Source of the DNA: Hoeflea marina
GTDB taxonomy: Bacteria > Pseudomonadota > Alphaproteobacteria > Rhizobiales > Rhizobiaceae
DNA: 64,000 bases
Assembly (NCBI RefSeq): GCF_003182275.1
Contig: NZ_QGTR01000001.1
Coordinates: forward strand, 1,036,215 to 1,100,214
Direction of reading: 5' to 3'
Below the pieces are notes generated by a model. The model made no database searches, was not told the DNA's origin, and worked only from the letters and a program-made list of their open reading frames with translations. A program made the translations under genes and the position numbers. This document shows positions 1 through 8,120 of this stretch, in pieces. Within the stretch, counting starts at the first letter, position 1, and each line of letters opens with the position of its first letter.

Positions 1-2
1 CA

Positions 3-473
3 CAGCCAGAACTGATGCACGATGTCGCCGGGCTGGTGCAGATATCCCCCAATTACGGAGTCAGGGCAGCCGGATCGCAACTCCTGACCCTGCCCTGGGC
101 CAATTGGCTGGTCCCATTGCTTGCAGGCCCGACCCGGTCTTTTCCGACCGAAACCGCCCTGCACGCGCAGCACTGGACCAGCACCTATCCGACGCTGGCG
201 TTGTTGCCGATGGGCGCCTTGCTCAAGCTCACCGAAGCAGTCGATCCCGGCGAAATCACCGTGCCGTCGCTGTTCGTGTTCTCGCCCCACGATCAGATCG
301 TCCAGCCGGATCTCACCCGCAGGATCGCCGCCCGTTGGGGCGCACCACACCAGATCATCGAGGTGGAGACATCCGGCGACCGCAACAATCACGTCATCGC
401 AGGCGACGCGCTGTCGCCAGAGACCACCCATTCACTCTCCAACCAGATCATCGCCTGGATCCGCAGGCTCTGA
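3..473 (+). CDS. alpha/beta hydrolase fold protein, 3' part
   Basis: The reading frame is open from the left edge, so the N-terminus lies outside the window; 156 codons are visible. The C-terminal half of an alpha/beta hydrolase is suggested by a strand followed by an Asp turn (VFSPHDQIVQPD) and a later His (NNHVIAGD), which fit the acid and base of a Ser-Asp-His triad. The nucleophile elbow would be upstream of the window. Substrate cannot be inferred. The gene is convergent with ilvA, 45 bases away. Confidence 0.7.
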   Translation, partial: QPELMHDVAGLVQISPNYGVRAAGSQLLTLPWANWLVPLLAGPTRSFPTETALHAQHWTSTYPTLALLPMGALLKLTEAVDPGEITVPSLFVFSPHDQIVQPDLTRRIAARWGAPHQIIEVETSGDRNNHVIAGDALSPETTHSLSNQIIAWIRRL

Positions 474-518
474 GCCGCGCGGACATGCGCAGGCCGCAGC
501 CGGACGCGGTGCGCGCGG

Positions 519-1793
519 CTAGATCAGCAGATTGGCGATGATCTCGTTGTCGGTGATGTCCTGGTAGCGCATCCCCGCGGCGTCGAAGCGCGCCATCAGC
601 GTGGCGAAATTCTCCGGCTTCCGGCTTTCGATGCCGATGAGGATGGAGCCGAAATTCCGCGCCGACTTCTTGAGATACTCGAAGCGGGCGATGTCGTCCT
701 CGGGGCCGAGAAGGTCGAGGAAATCCTTGAGCGCGCCGGGCCGCTGCGCCAGCCGCAGCACGAAGTACTTCTTCAGCCCGGCGTGGCGCATGGCGCGTTC
801 CTTGACGTCGGGCAGCCTCTCGAAATCGAAGTTTCCGCCCGACACCACTGCGACGATGGTCTTGCCGGCGATGTCGGCCGGGTCGATCGCGGCGAGCGCG
901 GCCAGCGACAGCGCACCCGCCGGCTCGAGCACGATCCCCTCGGTGTTGAGCATTTCCGTCATCGTCACACAGAGCGCGTTCTCGTTGAGCAGCATCACCT
1001 GCGAGGGAGAAAAGCGGCTGAGCACCTCGAAATTGAGCGCGCCCACCTCGGCGACAGCGGCGCCGTCGACGAAATTGTCGACCTGGGCGAGCCTGATGCG
1101 GCGGCCGGCCTCGAGGCTCTGCTTCAGGCTGGGCGCGCCCGCAGGCTCGATCAGCCGGAACCGCTCCGGAGCCACGATTTCCTCCAGGTAGAGCGCCAGC
1201 CCGGCCGACAGGCCGCCGCCGCCCACCGGCAGCAGCATGAGGTCCGGCGCCTCGCCCTCCGGCAGCTGCGCCAGCAGCTCCGCGCCGACGGTCGCCTGAC
1301 CCTCGATGATGTCCTCATGGTCGAACGGTGGCGCCATCAGCGCGCCGTGGGCGGCGGCGTAGTCGCGCGCGGCCGAATAGCAGGTGTCGAAGATGTCGCC
1401 GATGAGCCTGATCTCGATGAAATCGCCGCCGAAGACCCGCGTCTTGTCGATCTTCTGCTGCGGCGTCGTGACCGGCATGAAGACGACGCCCCTGCGGCCG
1501 AAATGGCGGCAGACATAGGCGAAACCCTGCGCGTGGTTGCCGGCCGACGCGCAGACGAACAGCGCCGGCCCGCCGTCGCGCAGAATCGCCTTGCGGATGA
1601 GATTGAAGGCGCCGCGGATCTTGTAGGAGCGCACCGGCGACAGGTCCTCGCGCTTGAGCCAGACCCGTGCATGGTAGCGCTCGGAGAGGTGGTCGTTGAG
1701 CTGCAGCGGGGTTTCGGCAAACAAGCCGCGCATGGATTTGAGCGCCTCGTCGACGGCTGTGCGAAACGTGGATGGCGATTGAGTTTTGGTCAT
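519..1793 (-). CDS. ilvA: threonine ammonia-lyase (threonine deaminase)
   Basis: Deaminates L-threonine to 2-oxobutanoate with PLP, the first committed step of isoleucine synthesis, in the cytoplasm. The product is 424 residues from the ATG at 1793; a longer frame begins at 1835, but its first 14 residues look unlike the family. The PLP lysine is in SYKIRGAFN (K58), the phosphate-binding glycine loop is LPVGGGGLSAG, and the last ~80 residues form the ACT-like C-terminal domain (FVLRLAQRPGALKDFLD). This is the shorter, single-regulatory-domain form. It is divergent from trkH, with only 77 bases between start codons. Confidence 0.93.
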   Translation of the reverse strand: MTKTQSPSTFRTAVDEALKSMRGLFAETPLQLNDHLSERYHARVWLKREDLSPVRSYKIRGAFNLIRKAILRDGGPALFVCASAGNHAQGFAYVCRHFGRRGVVFMPVTTPQQKIDKTRVFGGDFIEIRLIGDIFDTCYSAARDYAAAHGALMAPPFDHEDIIEGQATVGAELLAQLPEGEAPDLMLLPVGGGGLSAGLALYLEEIVAPERFRLIEPAGAPSLKQSLEAGRRIRLAQVDNFVDGAAVAEVGALNFEVLSRFSPSQVMLLNENALCVTMTEMLNTEGIVLEPAGALSLAALAAIDPADIAGKTIVAVVSGGNFDFERLPDVKERAMRHAGLKKYFVLRLAQRPGALKDFLDLLGPEDDIARFEYLKKSARNFGSILIGIESRKPENFATLMARFDAAGMRYQDITDNEIIANLLI

Positions 1794-1870
1794 CGACGGT
1801 CTATTGCATGGCCCTCTACCGGTTGCCAACTGCAATTGCTGACCCGGTTCGGCGTTTCAAGGGGAATGGC

Positions 1871-3325
1871 GTGAACGGCCAGACATTACGGTCAGCGATC
1901 TTCATCGCAGCCATTTGCGGACTCTACCTTGCGACGGCGATGCTGATTCCGGCCATGGTCGACCTGTATTACGGCAGCGCCGACTGGCAGGTCTTCGCGC
2001 TGTCGGCCTTCTTCATCGGCGGCGTCAGTCTCGCCGCCGCCATGGCCACCCGCGGCCATCCGGCGCAGTTCTCCAAGCGGCTCGGCTTTCTGGTCGTCAA
2101 TCTGCTCTGGCTGACCCTGTCGGTCGCCGGCGCCGTGCCGCTCTACCTGTCCTCGCTCGACCTCAACATGGCCGACGCGCTGTTCGAATCGGTCTCCGCC
2201 GTCACCACCACCGGCTCGACGGTGATTGCCGGCCTCGACAGCGCGCCGCCCGGCATCCTGATGTGGCGCTCGCTGCTGCAGTGGATGGGCGGCATCGGCA
2301 TCGTCGCGCTCGGCCTTCTGGTGCTGCCCTTTCTCAGGGTCGGCGGGTTCTCCTATTTCAAGATGGAATCCTCCGACACCGCCGAAAAGCCGTTCGCCCG
2401 CTTCGCCGTGTTCGTGCGCGCCTTCGTCGCCATCTATATCGGCCTGACCGCGCTGTGCGCGGTGTGCTACGGCGCCTTCGGCATGGGCATCTTCGATGCG
2501 GTCAACCACGCCATGACGACGCTCGCCACCGGCGGCTTCTCGACCCGCGACGCCTCCTTCGGCGCCTTCAATTCGGTGCCGCTCCTGTGGACGGGCACCA
2601 TTTTCATGACGATTGCCGGCCTGCCCTTCTCGGTGCTGATCCTGTTTGTCGCCCGCGGCCGCTACGACGCGCTCAAGGACCCGCAGATCATCGCCTACGG
2701 ACTGATCATTCTTGTCGCGGCCCTGGCGGTCGCCGTCAGCCTGCGGCTCGGCACCGGCGAGAGCTTCGGCATGGCGCTGACCCACGCCGCCTTCAATGTC
2801 TCCTCGCTGGTCACCACCACCGGATATGCCAGCTCCGACTACACGCTCTGGGGCCCGCTGGTCATCATGATCGCCTTCTTCCTCACCTTCATCGGCGGCT
2901 GCTCGGGATCGACGGCCGGCGGCATGAAGGCCTACCGGCTTGTGATCATCGCCAACACGGTGCGCGCGGGCATCCGGCGGCTGATCTATCCCAACGGCAT
3001 CCACAACGTCCGCTACGGCACCATGACGGTCGACGCCGACATGCAGCGCTCGGTGTTCCTGTTCGTGCTCGCCTATCTGTTCATCTGGGCGGCGGGCGCG
3101 ATGGCGCTGGCTGCCACCGGGCTGGACATCGAGACGGCGCTCTCCGGCTCGATCACGGCGCTGGCCAATGTCGGCCCCGGCATCGGACCCATCATCGGAC
3201 CGGCCGGCAATTTCTCCAGCCTCGGAGATCCCGCCAAGCTCATTCTCGCCTTGCTGATGCTGCTCGGACGTCTCGAGATCATGGTGGTGCTGGTGCTGTT
3301 CACGCCACTGTTCTGGCGCGACTGA
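1871..3325 (+). CDS. trkH: TrkH family potassium uptake protein
   Basis: Polytopic inner-membrane K+ transport subunit of about 484 residues. I chose the GTG at 1871 because AAGGGG lies seven bases upstream; in-frame ATGs further upstream overlap ilvA on the other strand. Four pore-loop signatures are visible: TTTGSTVIAGLDS, ATGGFSTRD, TTTGYASSDY and NVGPGIG, each next to membrane segments, as expected of the four-repeat TrkH/KtrB fold. No NAD-binding TrkA partner is adjacent. Confidence 0.9.
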   Translation: MNGQTLRSAIFIAAICGLYLATAMLIPAMVDLYYGSADWQVFALSAFFIGGVSLAAAMATRGHPAQFSKRLGFLVVNLLWLTLSVAGAVPLYLSSLDLNMADALFESVSAVTTTGSTVIAGLDSAPPGILMWRSLLQWMGGIGIVALGLLVLPFLRVGGFSYFKMESSDTAEKPFARFAVFVRAFVAIYIGLTALCAVCYGAFGMGIFDAVNHAMTTLATGGFSTRDASFGAFNSVPLLWTGTIFMTIAGLPFSVLILFVARGRYDALKDPQIIAYGLIILVAALAVAVSLRLGTGESFGMALTHAAFNVSSLVTTTGYASSDYTLWGPLVIMIAFFLTFIGGCSGSTAGGMKAYRLVIIANTVRAGIRRLIYPNGIHNVRYGTMTVDADMQRSVFLFVLAYLFIWAAGAMALAATGLDIETALSGSITALANVGPGIGPIIGPAGNFSSLGDPAKLILALLMLLGRLEIMVVLVLFTPLFWRD

Positions 3326-3420
3326 GCCTCATTGACGTCCATGATCGGTCTTGAGGGACGGCGCCGGGCACCGCGCCGCAAGCCGTGGCGTTAGGCAAGG
3401 TTTAACCATGTTCGGAGATC

Positions 3421-4941
3421 ATGCGTCGAGGGAGATGTCCGCCGATGCATGCCCACAGACTTGACACCCGCGCCGATGACCCGAGCGGCGGCCTCGCGCC
3501 GGACGATGCCATCGCGTCCGCCGGTCAGGAGGACGGCGCCCGCCTTGCCGAGGCGATGAACCTGATCGGCGCCCGCGTCGGCGAACTCTCGGTCAACATC
3601 GCCGACACCTCGGGCATGATCGGCGACGTCTCCGGCACGCTCAGCCGCCAGGCCGACGAATTCCATCAGCTGACCGGCGAGATCGGCAAGATATCGGACT
3701 CCAACCGCACGGTCGCCGAGGCCTCGCGCAGCGCGGTGGAGTCGGCCCGCTCCACCCACAGCGGGCTCAGGCAGACCACCGAGAGCGTCAACGGCATTCT
3801 CGTCGGCGCGGTGGCAGACATCAAGTCGATGGCCGCCAACGCCACCGAGGTCACCCGCGTGCTCGACGAGGTGTCCGGCCAGATCCGCGAGATCCACTCC
3901 TTCTCCGAGGCGATCCGCGGGATTTCCACCCAGACCCAGATGCTCGCCGTCAATGCCGGCATCATGGCCGCGCATGCGGGCGAGGCCGGCCGGGGATTTG
4001 CCGTGGTCGCCGACGCGGTCAAGCAGCTGGCCGACAGGACCGGGACCGTCTCGCGCGACATGGTCGCCCGGCTCGAAGCGTTGCGCGGCATTGTCGACAA
4101 GCTGCAGGCGCGGAATGCCGACAACGAGGAAGTCGCCACCGCCGCCTGGCGGCGCTCGACCGAAATCGACGGGGAACTGCAGAAATTCACGGTCTTCGGC
4201 CAGACCGTCGCCGGCATGATCACCGAGATCGAGCGCATCTCCGACCCGGTCGACCGGACCACCCGGGTCTGCGCCGTGGTGCTCGACAAGGTCTCAAGCC
4301 TCGACGGGCAGATGCATGCCTCCTCCGCGATGCTGTCGCAGGCGAGCGTCAAGATTGACCGTCTGGTCTCCTTCTCCGAGGATGTCATCGGCCATGTCGC
4401 CGCATCCGGCATCGAGACCGAGGACACGCCGCTGATCCGCCGCTGCATCGAGGCCGCGGCCGAGGTGGGCGCGCTGTTCGAGGCCGAACTGACGTCGGGC
4501 CGCTTGTCGATGGCCGACCTGTTCGACGAGCGCTATGTTCCCGTCCCCGGCACCGATCCGCTCCAGCACATGACCCGCTTCGTCGCCCACACCGACCGGC
4601 TGCTGCCGCCGATCCAGGAGGCGATGCTGGATTTCGACCGCCGCGTCACCTTCTGCGCCGCCGTCGACCGCAACGGCTTCCTGCCCACCCACAACCACAT
4701 CTATTCGCAGCCGCAGGGACCCGATCCGGTCTGGAACGCCGGCAACTGCCGCAACCGCCGCATCTTCAAAGACCGCACCGGCCTGTCCGCCGGCCGCTCG
4801 ACCAAGCCGTTCCTGCTGCAGACCTACCGCCGCGACATGGGCGGCGGCAATTTCGCGCTGATGAAGGACCTCTCCGCCCCCATCCACGTTCAGGGCCGCC
4901 ATTGGGGCGGGCTGCGGATCGGGTTCAGGATCTCGGCGTAG
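3421..4941 (+). CDS. soluble methyl-accepting chemotaxis-like protein
   Basis: 506 residues (498 if the ATG at 3445, preceded by AGGGAG, is used). No transmembrane segment or signal peptide is seen, so it is probably cytoplasmic. Residues about 40-230 are a coiled-coil receptor signalling region with the hairpin-tip-like stretch TQTQMLAVNAGIMAAHAGEAG, close to the usual NLLALNAAIEAARAGE pattern. After a second helical part, residues about 330-506 form a mixed alpha/beta region with PTHNHIYSQ and WGGLRIGFR, reminiscent of C-terminal Cache-like sensory domains in some alphaproteobacterial receptors. The sensor-at-C-terminus layout is the notable point; ligand unknown. A weak CtrA-like site lies upstream at 3391-3405. 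Confidence 0.8.
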   Translation: MRRGRCPPMHAHRLDTRADDPSGGLAPDDAIASAGQEDGARLAEAMNLIGARVGELSVNIADTSGMIGDVSGTLSRQADEFHQLTGEIGKISDSNRTVAEASRSAVESARSTHSGLRQTTESVNGILVGAVADIKSMAANATEVTRVLDEVSGQIREIHSFSEAIRGISTQTQMLAVNAGIMAAHAGEAGRGFAVVADAVKQLADRTGTVSRDMVARLEALRGIVDKLQARNADNEEVATAAWRRSTEIDGELQKFTVFGQTVAGMITEIERISDPVDRTTRVCAVVLDKVSSLDGQMHASSAMLSQASVKIDRLVSFSEDVIGHVAASGIETEDTPLIRRCIEAAAEVGALFEAELTSGRLSMADLFDERYVPVPGTDPLQHMTRFVAHTDRLLPPIQEAMLDFDRRVTFCAAVDRNGFLPTHNHIYSQPQGPDPVWNAGNCRNRRIFKDRTGLSAGRSTKPFLLQTYRRDMGGGNFALMKDLSAPIHVQGRHWGGLRIGFRISA

Positions 4942-5014
4942 GGGAATCTGCTGTCTTCTCAATCGCAGTCTGATCATTGAGCAGCAAGGATTGTTCTGCT
5001 AGCAGGGAGTTCAC

Positions 5015-5323
5015 GCGGACGTGGTGGAATCGGTAGACACAAGGGACTTAGACGCAAATTGAGTGCACCGGGGGAAACCCCGGCTGTAGAACTGCTCAAA
5101 TTCGGGGAAACCTGTCAGATGGCAATCCCGAGCCAAGCCGGAATGATCAAACATTCCGGAAGGTGTAGAGACTAAACGGGCAGCACCTAAGGCAGTTGCA
5201 ATGGTGAAGAGATAGTCCAGACCACAAACACCCTCCCGCAATGAGGGCGGCGGCGAAAGCCGTAGCTGGTAAGAAAATCCCTCGGCTTACGCTATGCGGG
5301 TTCGAGTCCCGCCGTCCGCACCA
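5015..5323 (+). tRNA. tRNA-Leu(UAA), interrupted by a group I intron
   Basis: The exons 5015-5049 and 5274-5323 join to a complete tRNA-Leu. The acceptor stem GCGGACG pairs with CGTCCGC, the D-loop carries GG, the anticodon loop is CTTAAAA (anticodon UAA), the long variable arm CGGCTTACGCTATGC is class II, the T-loop is TTCGAGT, and CCA is encoded. The intron sits between U34 and A35, the same position as in cyanobacterial and plastid tRNA-Leu(UAA) genes. The 3' end borders the accessory island, which fits use of tRNA genes as integration sites. Confidence 0.95.
5050..5273 (+). ncRNA. self-splicing group I intron (IC3-like) in tRNA-Leu
   Basis: 224 nt, ending in the conserved terminal G (5273). 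The 5' exon ends in U; ACUU (5046-5049) can pair with GAGU (5061-5064) to make P1 with the required U.G wobble. Conserved core elements are visible in order: Q-like GGCAATCCCGAGCC from 5121, R-like GTGTAGAGACTAAACGGG from about 5164, and S-like GATAGTCCAGACCACAAAC from 5211. These resemble the Anabaena tRNA-Leu intron core. No homing endonuclease frame is present. Subgroup IC3 is inferred from the core and insertion site. Confidence 0.9.
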
Positions 5324-5580
5324 AGAGACTTCGGGGTCTGCCAAGCCATCTGCCGGTTTATTCAAAGATCCGCGAGACCGGTGCTAGGTCCTCGAATATC
5401 CATTTCAGGTCGGCCTGTTTTGCCAACTGTTCGCCCTGAACGCCGGTTGCCACACCACACGGCGTTTCCGTACCGTTACCGCGGTGCCACTTAGACGGCA
5501 GTTTGCAACACCCGGATACCTTTGGGTACTTAAAACTCATATAACTCCGCCTTGAGAAACATCGCAATGTCGAAATAAGT
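5324..5580. other. gene-free left edge of the accessory island
   Basis: 257 bases between the tRNA and the CHAT gene. Short frames exist but none resembles a protein. I found no second copy of the tRNA 3' end in the window that would define an attachment repeat. Confidence 0.5.
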
Positions 5581-6660
5581 TCATGTTTTCGAGGTGGCTG
5601 CCCGACGCTTCTTAATGCGCGTTGGAGAGTTCTGAGGGGTAGTCAGCCCCCTTCGACGGTTCGCGCTTAGTCGCGCACCATCTTCGCTTCTCAGTGTTGC
5701 AATCACTTCAATGAGCTCGGGCGACAGAGCCGCCTTGCTTCCAAAATACACCTGATAAAACTCCTCAAGTGCATCACATACCGTCGATGATACAGAAACA
5801 TGCTCTCCATTTGCAGATATCAGCAATGCAAAAATCCGCATGTCGCCAAAGGTTTGCCAGACCTCATCGAGCCAGAATTCACCTTTCCAAGCGTAACCCA
5901 GGTTTACCGAACACAGCGATGTTTCCAACTCGCTATCGTCTTCGATGAAGGTTTCGTCGTCGGTGCAGAAGACAACTTGCCTGACTTGATCGGGACAGCC
6001 AGCAACGCCAATTTCCAGCTTTGCGACCCCATGCTTGTTCAGCTTGAAATCGTGGCTCTCGAAATGGGCAACAATCCTGGTAGGCTCGTGTAGCACTGCG
6101 TCATCTTCGATGCCGTTCTCAGGGAACAAAATTGTCTCCACCTTCGAGCCTCCGGCAGAGCTCAGGACTTCGACAGTAGACCGCGATGATTCAAAGGCCG
6201 AACGGAGAGTTCTTCCTTGACCGATTGCCCGATAGAACGCGATCGCGCCCTTTCGCGCTGCGAAATTTGTGATGGGCGCTGTTGTGCCGATGGCGTACCG
6301 AACCGTATCGCAAATTCCTTTCGCGATATCCGCCGAGTCACAAGCATTGAGGTAGACAAGTTTCGGCGGCGCAGGTGCAAGCAGAGTGTTCAGCGCAGAG
6401 GCGGGCAAACCGATGTTCTGCCTGCTAGAACTCGTAATCGTGAGCTGCTCTTTGTCTCCGTGAGCCGAGATGTGGACAATATCCGGCCGATAGTTCCATA
6501 TGTGCGTTTCCAGTTCCTCATACGGCAATGCCGGCAAAAACAAGAAATCCATGCGACGGCCACGACCGTAAATGGCGGCGCTCTGCAGTTCGGTGATCTC
6601 GTTCTCCGCCAGTAAGGTAGCGTTTGCCTGAGGATTGGAGGCGACGTAGAGGATTTTCAT
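5581..6660 (-). CDS. CHAT-domain (caspase-like) peptidase
   Basis: 359 residues. The N-terminal ~200 residues are a CHAT domain of the caspase/separase clan: the catalytic His is H67 in VHISAHGD and the catalytic Cys is C107 in YLNACDSA, each after a hydrophobic strand as expected. Residues about 205-330 form a strand-rich region of unknown family (VVFCTDDETF, WKGEFWLDEVW) that might be a binding module; a YEATS-like fold is possible but uncertain. The tail is basic (KKRRAATSK). No signal peptide or membrane segment. Its start overlaps the end of the upstream hydrolase by ATGA, so the two are co-translated. CHAT proteases in bacteria often serve in conflict systems; here that role is inferred from partner and island context. 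Confidence 0.85.
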   Translation of the reverse strand: MKILYVASNPQANATLLAENEITELQSAAIYGRGRRMDFLFLPALPYEELETHIWNYRPDIVHISAHGDKEQLTITSSSRQNIGLPASALNTLLAPAPPKLVYLNACDSADIAKGICDTVRYAIGTTAPITNFAARKGAIAFYRAIGQGRTLRSAFESSRSTVEVLSSAGGSKVETILFPENGIEDDAVLHEPTRIVAHFESHDFKLNKHGVAKLEIGVAGCPDQVRQVVFCTDDETFIEDDSELETSLCSVNLGYAWKGEFWLDEVWQTFGDMRIFALLISANGEHVSVSSTVCDALEEFYQVYFGSKAALSPELIEVIATLRSEDGARLSANRRRGLTTPQNSPTRIKKRRAATSKT

Positions 6661-7568
6661 GCATTTACTCCCAATGCGGATCGAACTCCTGCACTGACCG
6701 CCGGATGAGAAAGATACTGGCTAATGTGATGGCGATTGCTTGACGAATTGATGATCGGGCTGTCCACGATCGGAGTGCGAAATTTGGCGAATGCGGTGGA
6801 CTGAAGGGGATTGAGCGACACGATGTCATTTGGATCGTAGAAATTGCTCCAGGCTCCCAATACGCGGGGCCGGTTGAAGGGGCGCTTCAGGCGATTTGCG
6901 ATTGCTCTGATTCCAAGGGGCGAGCCGAGCGTAAAGAGTGCTGTGATATTTCGTTTTCGTCTGCGGAGAATATTGTACGCAATCACGGTCCCCAGTGAGT
7001 GTGCGATCACCACGGTCGGTTCCTTCGTGATCTCTGCTTCCACACGCTGGTCGACTTGCGACTGAACATCAGGATCGGCGATGTAGATATAGACGTCCCG
7101 CAAAAACAATCTGATCGATGCCTCGGATACGATGGGGAGGCGTTGATCAATGAGACGCGTAGTGGCAACCACCCAAGGCCAGTTCTGAGCGCCCCGTTTC
7201 AACATCTCCTCGAGCGTATCGCTTTCCCGGTTGTCCCCAAGGTTCCCTCTCAGCGCCAAATCCGGATCGGCCGAGACATCCAAACCCGTTCTTGTTTGCA
7301 CAATTTCCATTACGGCCTCGGTTATGAAGCTCGCATAGTCATCCGCCATTGGACCTCGAAGAATCGTGTCCTCGCTGCGCATTAGTTCTTCAGGGTTGTT
7401 GGTCAGCGCGAAGAGGTGATCTCCATAATATGGAACATCAGGCTTAACCCAAACTTCGTTGTAAGTCTGAAGCCTCAGTCCTTGATTTAGAGCCGAGGTC
7501 CACTCGCGAGAAATCTCTTCTGCCGAACGCCCTTGCTGGGCGCGCCCGTGAATGTATAAAAGCTTCAT
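6657..7568 (-). CDS. alpha/beta serine hydrolase, partner of the CHAT peptidase
   Basis: 303 residues. It opens with a first strand and oxyanion-type turn (LLYIHGRAQQG). The nucleophile elbow is AHSLG (S191) after strand TVVI; a likely acid is in YDPNDIV (D245/D248) and a likely base in RHHISQYL (H280/H281). No signal peptide, so the substrate is inside the cell. The fold fits a lipase- or esterase-like enzyme but the substrate is unknown. It is the first gene of a two-gene unit with the CHAT peptidase. The low GC and rare codons compared with the core indicate horizontal origin. Confidence 0.8.
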   Translation of the reverse strand: MKLLYIHGRAQQGRSAEEISREWTSALNQGLRLQTYNEVWVKPDVPYYGDHLFALTNNPEELMRSEDTILRGPMADDYASFITEAVMEIVQTRTGLDVSADPDLALRGNLGDNRESDTLEEMLKRGAQNWPWVVATTRLIDQRLPIVSEASIRLFLRDVYIYIADPDVQSQVDQRVEAEITKEPTVVIAHSLGTVIAYNILRRRKRNITALFTLGSPLGIRAIANRLKRPFNRPRVLGAWSNFYDPNDIVSLNPLQSTAFAKFRTPIVDSPIINSSSNRHHISQYLSHPAVSAGVRSALGVNA

Positions 7569-7749
7569 GCGCGCCTCTTAGATTTTACCAGTTGGAGCGT
7601 ATTAAGTATTCATAGAATTACGCGGCATTCCAGTAAAAAGATTGGAAAATCAGTAATTGCTTTGAACATAGCTTGCGAGTACTTCGCTACTCCAGAAGCC
7701 CTTGGCATCCTTTGACCGGAGGCCGAGAGGACGGTTGCGCTTCCGTTTT

Positions 7750-7768
7750 GCCGGTTCGCTGGCCGGAT
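7750..7768 (+). repeat. island repeat copy A (GCCGGTTnnCTGGCCGGAT)
   Basis: 19 bases that match copy B at 12898-12916 in 17 positions and copy C at 12987-13002 in most. It lies 62 bases beyond the stop of the integrase stub. It may be part of an attachment or recombinase-binding site; this is inference from position. Confidence 0.5.
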
Positions 7769-7829
7769 TGTCTGCCGAATCTAACGCGCAGAATCATACG
7801 CTTAGATGCCAAAGCAAACTTGCAGGCCG

Positions 7830-8120
7830 CTAATCTGGCCGGTCGGCATCTTGCGTACCCGGTACCCGGTGAGCATTCCGCCGCGCATGCTCCAAAATGG
7901 CCTTTTTCGATTTCGCCTTCCGCTTCACATTCACCGCCTCAGCACTGATGCTGGTCGCAATGTGTGACGCGTAATATTTCTCGATCATCTCGACGCTGGT
8001 GCGGCAGTTCTTGGCAATCTGGTAGATGTCGGCCCCTCCCATCAGCCGCATGCTGATGTAGGTGTGCCGCAGGCTGTACGCCGTGCGCCGGCTGTTCTCC
8101 CGGTCAAATTTCGGCTGGAC
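7830..8120 (-). pseudogene. tyrosine recombinase (integrase), C-terminal remnant
   Basis: Only the last ~95 residues remain. They read KFDRENSRRTAYSLRHTYI, then GADIYQIAKNCRTSVEMIEK and YYASHI, containing the RH box (SLRHT) and the tyrosine nucleophile region. This closely resembles integrases common in Hyphomicrobiales. Homology stops near 8115, where IS-derived sequence begins, so the N-terminal catalytic Arg and arm-binding domains are lost. It cannot be active. It points to this stretch being the recombinase end of an integrated element. Confidence 0.8.

Noticed and set aside
5011-5567. Short frames across the tRNA intron and just after it
   Set aside because: They cover conserved RNA structure or lack any protein similarity; the intron has no homing endonuclease.
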